In this document: positions 59,400 through 64,000 of the stretch, in pieces
How the letters are laid out: every line of letters begins with the position of its first letter
Numbering within the stretch: position 1 is the first letter of the stretch
From: Enterovibrio calviensis DSM 14347
Lineage (GTDB): Bacteria > Pseudomonadota > Gammaproteobacteria > Enterobacterales > Vibrionaceae
Assembly: GCF_000621165.1 (NCBI RefSeq)
Contig: NZ_JHZA01000012.1
Span: 1-64,000 of the forward strand
DNA: 64,000 nt
Direction: 5' to 3'
Notes under the pieces: model-generated
Databases searched by the model: none
What the model was told of the DNA's origin: nothing
Seen by the model: the letters and a program-made list of their open reading frames with translations, nothing else
Made by a program: the position numbers and the translations under genes

Positions 59400-59564
59400 T
59401 ACTTCATCCAGTTGGTTGAAATGGAGATACAGGAACAGCACCAATAAGATGAGCGAGCCTGTTTAATACGAATCGCAGTATGCATTTACAGTGAGATGAC
59501 CATGCAATAGCGGAGAAATACCCACTGTGATTAGTATCGATGGATTGTTGACGATGTAGATGCA

Positions 59565-59592
59565 AAATGGCTGACCCAAAGGCCAGCCATTT
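59565..59592 (-). terminator. Hairpin after nqrF
   Basis: AAATGGCTG-acccaaaggc-CAGCCATTT, eight to nine pairs. The T run on the minus strand is short, so read-through to apbE is possible. Confidence 0.5.
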
Positions 59593-59613
59593 GTCTTTTC
59601 GACTCAAAGGTGA

Positions 59614-60837
59614 TTAGCCGCCGAAGTCATCCAGAAGGATGTTTTCGTCTTCTACACCAAGGTCTTTCAGCATGCCGATAACTGCCGCATTCATCATTGG
59701 AGGACCACACATGTAGAACTCACAATCTTCTGGGGCATCGTGGTCTTTAAGATAGTTCTCAAACAACACGTTATGGATAAAGCCAGTATAGCCTTCCCAG
59801 TTATCTTCTGGCAGAGGATCTGACAGAGCGCAATGCCACTGGAAGTTAGGGTTCTCTGCTTGAAGACCGTCAAAGTCTTCTACATAGAACATCTCACGCT
59901 TAGAACGTGCACCATACCAGAAAGACATCTTACGGCTAGATTTCAATCGCTTAAGCTGATCGAAGATATGCGAACGCATTGGAGCCATACCGGCACCACC
60001 ACCTACGAATACCATTTCAGCATCAGTATCTTTCGCGAAGAACTCACCAAACGGACCAGAAATCGTACACTTATCGCCTTCTTTCAAAGACCAAATGTAT
60101 GAAGACATGATACCAGGCGCAACATTTGGATTATTTGGTGGCGGCGTAGCGATACGCACGTTCAACATGATAATGCCAAATTCTTCTGGATAGTTCGCCA
60201 TTGAGTATGCGCGAATGGTTTCTTCGTTAACCTTAGACTCGTAACGGAATAGGTTAAACTTGTCCCAATCTTCGCGGTACTCTTCTGGTACATCGTAGTC
60301 TGCATATTTAACATGGTGAGCCGGTGCTTCGATTTGGATGTAACCACCCGCACGGAAAGGCACTGATTCGCCATCAGGAATTTGCAGTTTAAGCTCTTTG
60401 ATGAAGGTTGCTTTGTTATCATTAGAGATAACTTCACAAGCCCATTTTTTCACACCAAAGATTTCTTCTGGCAGCTCGATATCCATGTCAGTTTTCATTG
60501 CAACCTGACACGCTAGACGCTCGCCTTCACGCGCTTCACCTTTGCTGATGTGATCAAGTTCAGTCGGCAGAATATCACCGCCACCGTCTTTGATCTTAAC
60601 GCGGCACTGACCACAAGAGCCACCGCCACCACAAGCAGAAGAAACGAATACACCAGCACCAGCAAGTGCACTTAGCAGCTTGCCACCTGGTTGAGTGGTG
60701 ATCGCCAAATTGGGATCGCCATTTACAGAGATGATGATGTCACCTGAAGGTACCAGTTTGGATTTGGCGAACAAAATCACCAATACCAATACCAGCACGA
60801 TAAGAGTAAACATCACTACACCAAGAATAATGTCCAT
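59614..60837 (-). CDS. nqrF: Na+-NQR subunit F (NADH-oxidising flavoprotein)
   Basis: The protein has 407 residues. One N-terminal helix (about 5-25) precedes a 2Fe-2S ferredoxin domain with [12 protein letters not shown] and a later CQV cysteine. A FAD domain follows with RAYSMANYP, and an NADH domain with [13 protein letters not shown] and [14 protein letters not shown]. Electrons from NADH enter the sodium pump here. Confidence 0.97.
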   Translation of the reverse strand: MDIILGVVMFTLIVLVLVLVILFAKSKLVPSGDIIISVNGDPNLAITTQPGGKLLSALAGAGVFVSSACGGGGSCGQCRVKIKDGGGDILPTELDHISKGEAREGERLACQVAMKTDMDIELPEEIFGVKKWACEVISNDNKATFIKELKLQIPDGESVPFRAGGYIQIEAPAHHVKYADYDVPEEYREDWDKFNLFRYESKVNEETIRAYSMANYPEEFGIIMLNVRIATPPPNNPNVAPGIMSSYIWSLKEGDKCTISGPFGEFFAKDTDAEMVFVGGGAGMAPMRSHIFDQLKRLKSSRKMSFWYGARSKREMFYVEDFDGLQAENPNFQWHCALSDPLPEDNWEGYTGFIHNVLFENYLKDHDAPEDCEFYMCGPPMMNAAVIGMLKDLGVEDENILLDDFGG

Positions 60838-60868
60838 TGACTAATCCTTATATCGCGGTTTACCCGAC

Positions 60869-61465
60869 TTACAGTTGAACACCAGAGAAAGACATAAAGC
60901 CCAATGCCATCAAGCCTACAGAGATAAAGGTAATACCCAAACCACGCAGTGCAGGAGGAACATCAGAATACTTCATCTTTTCACGAATACCTGCCAGCGC
61001 AACAATCGCCAACATCCAGCCCACACCTGAGCCGAAACCGTACACCACAGACTCCATGAAGTTGTAGTCACGTTGAACCATGAAAGATACGCCACCAAAG
61101 ATCGCACAGTTAACTGTGATCAATGGAAGGAAGATACCTAGTGCGTTGTAAAGTGGCGGGAAAAAGCGGTCTAGGACCATTTCCAGAATCTGAACCAATG
61201 CAGCGATAACACCAATGAAGGTGATAAAGTTTAGGAAGCTCAGATCAATGCCTGGTGCCAATGCGCCATCTTTCAAAATCAGGTTGTACACCAGATTGTT
61301 GACAGGAACAGCAATGGTCAATACAACAATAACCGCGACACCTAGGCCAAATGATGTTTTAACTTTCTTAGATACTGCCAAGAAAGTACACATGCCTAGG
61401 AAGAATGAAAGCGCCATGTTCTCGATGAAAATCGAACGAACCATAAGGCTAATGTAATGTTCCAT
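60869..61465 (-). CDS. nqrE: Na+-NQR subunit E
   Basis: This 198-residue inner-membrane protein has six helices. The start [35 protein letters not shown] and the VNCAIFGG segment carry the two cysteines that share an Fe centre with NqrD. Same strand and close spacing as its neighbours. Confidence 0.97.
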   Translation of the reverse strand: MEHYISLMVRSIFIENMALSFFLGMCTFLAVSKKVKTSFGLGVAVIVVLTIAVPVNNLVYNLILKDGALAPGIDLSFLNFITFIGVIAALVQILEMVLDRFFPPLYNALGIFLPLITVNCAIFGGVSFMVQRDYNFMESVVYGFGSGVGWMLAIVALAGIREKMKYSDVPPALRGLGITFISVGLMALGFMSFSGVQL

Positions 61466-61472
61466 TACGTCC

Positions 61473-62105
61473 TTACTCCTTCGCTTCTACTTGTTCAGGT
61501 TTGAACGTACGTACAATCCAGATCAGGAAGCCGATCAGGAAGAACGCTGATGGAGCTAGCAACATCATGCCGTTCGGCTGGTACCAACCACCTTCTGAAG
61601 TCAAAGGTAGGATGGAAACACCAAACAACTTGCCAGAACCCAACAGTTCACGGAAGAAACCAACAGTGATCAATACGAAGCCGTAGCCCAAACCGTTACC
61701 GATACCGTCAATGAATGATGGCAGGGGCGCAGACTTCATTGCATACGCTTCTGCACGACCCATAACGATACAGTTGGTAATGATCAGGCCAACGAATACA
61801 GACAACTGTTTAGAGATGTCGTAAACGTATGCTTTCAAGATCTGGTCAACCACGATAACTAGCGATGCAATGATCGCCATCTGCACGATAATACGAACAG
61901 AGTTAGGAATATGGTGACGAATAGCCGAAACGAACAAGTTTGAAAACGCGGTAACGAAAGTTACTGCGAGTGTCATTACAAATGCTGTTTCAAGCTTGGT
62001 GGTGACTGCTAGCGCAGAACAAACACCTAGAACCTGAAGGGCGATCGGGTTGTTGCTAAGGATCGGTGCCCATAGGTTCTCTTTCAGTTCTTTAGTATCA
62101 GCCAT
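61473..62105 (-). CDS. nqrD: Na+-NQR subunit D
   Basis: This 210-residue, six-helix protein is a paralog of NqrE in inverted topology. [24 protein letters not shown] and [15 protein letters not shown] hold the Fe-centre cysteines. It overlaps nqrC by eight bases and lies seven bases before nqrE. Confidence 0.97.
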   Translation of the reverse strand: MADTKELKENLWAPILSNNPIALQVLGVCSALAVTTKLETAFVMTLAVTFVTAFSNLFVSAIRHHIPNSVRIIVQMAIIASLVIVVDQILKAYVYDISKQLSVFVGLIITNCIVMGRAEAYAMKSAPLPSFIDGIGNGLGYGFVLITVGFFRELLGSGKLFGVSILPLTSEGGWYQPNGMMLLAPSAFFLIGFLIWIVRTFKPEQVEAKE

Positions 62106-62880
62106 TGTTCAGCTCTCCCTCTTGAACCTTCTTAAGGAATGCGCCAAAGCCATTGTCACCCAGCCAGAAGTCGAAAGTATTCTGAACACCGTTTGAAGTC
62201 AGTGTTGCACCAGAAAGACCATCGATACCGTGGATGTCACCCGGTTGTGCGCCACCTTTTACCATGCGAATCGCAGGCTGACCTTTGTCGTCAAACAGCA
62301 ACTTGCCTTCGAATTGTGAACGCCAGCGTGGGTTTTCAACTTCACCGCCAAGCCCTGGTGTTTCGCCTTGTTGGTAGTAAGCAATACCACCTACAGTGTT
62401 GCCATCAGTTTCAACAGCAACAAACGCGTACATCATGGACCAAAGACCGTTACCGTGCATTGGCAGGATGACTTCATCAGTCTGACCTTGATCATTCTTA
62501 ACCAAGTAAACCTTAGCCAAATTCGCACGACGACCAATCTTGCCGAAATCTTCCTCAGCAGCAAGTTTCACTGACTGAGAAGGATCAGACGCAGCGACGC
62601 GTTGGTCGTAAGCTGCAGCTTCTTCAACCGTTCCTGTGAAGTCGCCAGTCGATAAATCAACAAGACGAGGTTCAATGAACTTGTCAAAAGCGCCCTGAAC
62701 GTCACCATTTGCATCAATGCCTGCAACAGACAAGATGTTGCGCTGAACGTCAAGAACTGCGTTTTTCTGCTGTAGAGGACGCAGAGACACTGCCGCAAAA
62801 GAAACCACAACTGAACAAACAAGGCTCAGTGCGATAACTACGGTCAGCGTTTTTTTAATGCTATCGTTATTGCTTGACAC
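62098..62880 (-). CDS. nqrC: Na+-NQR subunit C
   Basis: This 260-residue subunit has one helix near the N-terminus (about 12-32) and a periplasmic FMN domain. FMN is attached to the threonine in [13 protein letters not shown] (about residue 225), a substrate site for ApbE. It overlaps nqrB by 14 bases and nqrD by eight, consistent with coupled translation. Confidence 0.97.
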   Translation of the reverse strand: MSSNNDSIKKTLTVVIALSLVCSVVVSFAAVSLRPLQQKNAVLDVQRNILSVAGIDANGDVQGAFDKFIEPRLVDLSTGDFTGTVEEAAAYDQRVAASDPSQSVKLAAEEDFGKIGRRANLAKVYLVKNDQGQTDEVILPMHGNGLWSMMYAFVAVETDGNTVGGIAYYQQGETPGLGGEVENPRWRSQFEGKLLFDDKGQPAIRMVKGGAQPGDIHGIDGLSGATLTSNGVQNTFDFWLGDNGFGAFLKKVQEGELNNG

Positions 62881-64000
62881 GAGCCAGTCTCCGTTTGATG
62901 TTGCCCTGGATTACCAGGTTGTCGAACAGCGGTGCAAACAGGTTCGCAAACAGGATAGCCAGCATCATACCCTCAGGGTAAGCTGGGTTAACCACACGAA
63001 TCATCACTGCCATCGCACCAATCAGGATGCCATACGACCATTTAGCTTTGTTGGTGAATGACGCTGAAACTGGGTCGGTTGCCATGAACATCATACCGAA
63101 GGCAAAGCCACCCAGTACCAAGTGCCAGTGCCAAGGCATGCTGAACATTGGGTTGGTATCAGAACCAATGATGTTAAATAGCGTTGCCGTTGCAACCAAA
63201 CCAATAAAGGTACCCAAAATGATGCGCCATGATGCAATACGCATCGCGACAATCATTGCGCCACCGATAAAGATTGCCAGCGTTGACACTTCACCGATAG
63301 AACCAGGAATGTGACCAATGAAAGCGTCCATCCAAGTGATCGCGTTACCAGAAACGGTATTAACTAGCGCGCCTTCGCCGCCTGCAGCCCACTGGCTCAG
63401 TGCAGTTGCACCTGAGAAACCATCTGCCGCAGTCCACACCAAATCACCAGAGATTTGAGCAGGGTATGCGAAGAAAAGGAATGCACGACCAGCAAGTGCT
63501 GGGTTCAAGAAGTTACGGCCTGTACCACCAAAGATTTCTTTCGCAACAACAACACCGAAGGTAATACCTAGTGCTGCCTGCCAAAGAGGAAGCGTTGGTG
63601 GAACGATTAACGCAAACAGAATTGAAGTAACAAAGAAGCCTTCGTTAACTTCATGCTTACGCACCATACAGAAAAGGACTTCCCAGAAACCACCAACAAT
63701 GAACACGGTAGCGTAAATTGGTAGGAAGTAAGTTGCGCCAAGCAGCATCTTGCTTGCCCAACCCGCCTCTGGTGCCAGCGAACCACCTAACATTTCTGTT
63801 AGCCAGTAGTGCCAGTTGCCACCCACAATCGACGCAAGCTGCTCAGCACCGTACATAGAGTTCAGTGCCATAATGGCCTGGTCACCCGCGTTGTACATGC
63901 CGAAGAACATTGCTGGGAATACCGCCAGCCACACCATGATCATGATGCGCTTAAGATCGATACTGTCACGAACGTGAGCACCACGCTTAGTGACAAGTCC
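62867..64000 (-). CDS. nqrB: Na+-NQR subunit B (5' end beyond the window)
   Basis: The reading frame is open to the right edge. Between 63943 and 64000 it reads [19 protein letters not shown], which continues into [21 protein letters not shown], so an ATG at 63943 is internal. About 378 residues are present of about 414 expected. The FMN-carrying threonine is in [13 protein letters not shown]. Riboflavin and quinone sites lie in the ten-helix membrane domain. nqrA and the operon promoter lie beyond the window. Confidence 0.96.
   Translation of the reverse strand, partial: GLVTKRGAHVRDSIDLKRIMIMVWLAVFPAMFFGMYNAGDQAIMALNSMYGAEQLASIVGGNWHYWLTEMLGGSLAPEAGWASKMLLGATYFLPIYATVFIVGGFWEVLFCMVRKHEVNEGFFVTSILFALIVPPTLPLWQAALGITFGVVVAKEIFGGTGRNFLNPALAGRAFLFFAYPAQISGDLVWTAADGFSGATALSQWAAGGEGALVNTVSGNAITWMDAFIGHIPGSIGEVSTLAIFIGGAMIVAMRIASWRIILGTFIGLVATATLFNIIGSDTNPMFSMPWHWHLVLGGFAFGMMFMATDPVSASFTNKAKWSYGILIGAMAVMIRVVNPAYPEGMMLAILFANLFAPLFDNLVIQGNIKRRLARVKQ

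Noticed and set aside
63943-63945. ATG as the nqrB start
   Set aside because: The frame continues to the window edge with the conserved [18 protein letters not shown] segment of NqrB.

Overview
The window is a stretch of gammaproteobacterial chromosome that fits the Vibrionaceae (Vibrio, Grimontia or Enterovibrio type). The reasons are the Na+-NQR operon with apbE and nqrM, gene blocks shared with E. coli but with Vibrio-type changes (a lipoprotein 5'-nucleotidase, Crl next to proBA without phoE), and repeated tRNA genes. Almost everything is dense core-genome coding. No prophage, insertion sequence, CRISPR array or defence island was seen.

Layout, left to right. 0-0.4 kb: a tRNA-Pro gene between two decayed tRNA-Pro-like copies. 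0.6-8.7 kb: a mixed region with a DUF3149 peptide, smrA, a ybaK / LprI-like / LysE operon, a UshA-type nucleotidase, an NhaC-family transporter behind a MetJ operator, and a chemoreceptor behind a sigma-28-like promoter. 8.8-18.9 kb: the hemA-prfA-prmC-sirB2-sirB1-kdsA operon, divergent from lolB-ispE-prs-pth-ychF (outer-membrane lipoprotein sorting, isoprenoid and nucleotide precursors, translation termination and recycling). 19.0-20.1 kb: an eight-gene tRNA operon (2 Met, 4 Leu, 2 Gln). 20.3-28.9 kb: selO, ubiF and miaB-ybeZ-ybeY-ybeX-lnt. 29.0-42.9 kb: a SYLF protein, ybeL, then leuS-lptE-holA-rsfS-rlmH-mrdA-rodA-rlpA-dacA-ybeD-lipB-lipA (ribosome maturation, LPS export, cell elongation, lipoate synthesis).

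43.0-46.5 kb: the uncharacterised glycyl-radical enzyme pair yjjI/yjjW with a LysR regulator. 46.6-51.8 kb: proA, proB, crl, frsA and gpt, with two related palindromic repeats bracketing proBA. 51.8-53.1 kb: a purine permease behind a paired PurR operator. 53.1-54.2 kb: a 1-kb region with no annotated gene. I read it as two divergent transcripts from a shared CRP-like site. The minus-strand one has several hairpins, a terminator and a 31-codon ORF with a good Shine-Dalgarno, so it may be a dual-function regulatory RNA. The plus-strand one has a HexR-type operator, a roughly 90-nt hairpin and a terminator just before pepD. 54.2-58.1 kb: pepD, dinB with a perfect LexA box, and a REC-REC-GGDEF gene split by an in-frame TAA. 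58.1-64.0 kb: nqrM, apbE and nqrF-E-D-C-B, with nqrB cut by the window edge.

Start codons were moved inward from the longest ORF where a Shine-Dalgarno, an overlap with the preceding gene or similarity to the E. coli protein (recalled, not searched) supported it. All functional names come from reading the translations; no database search was run.
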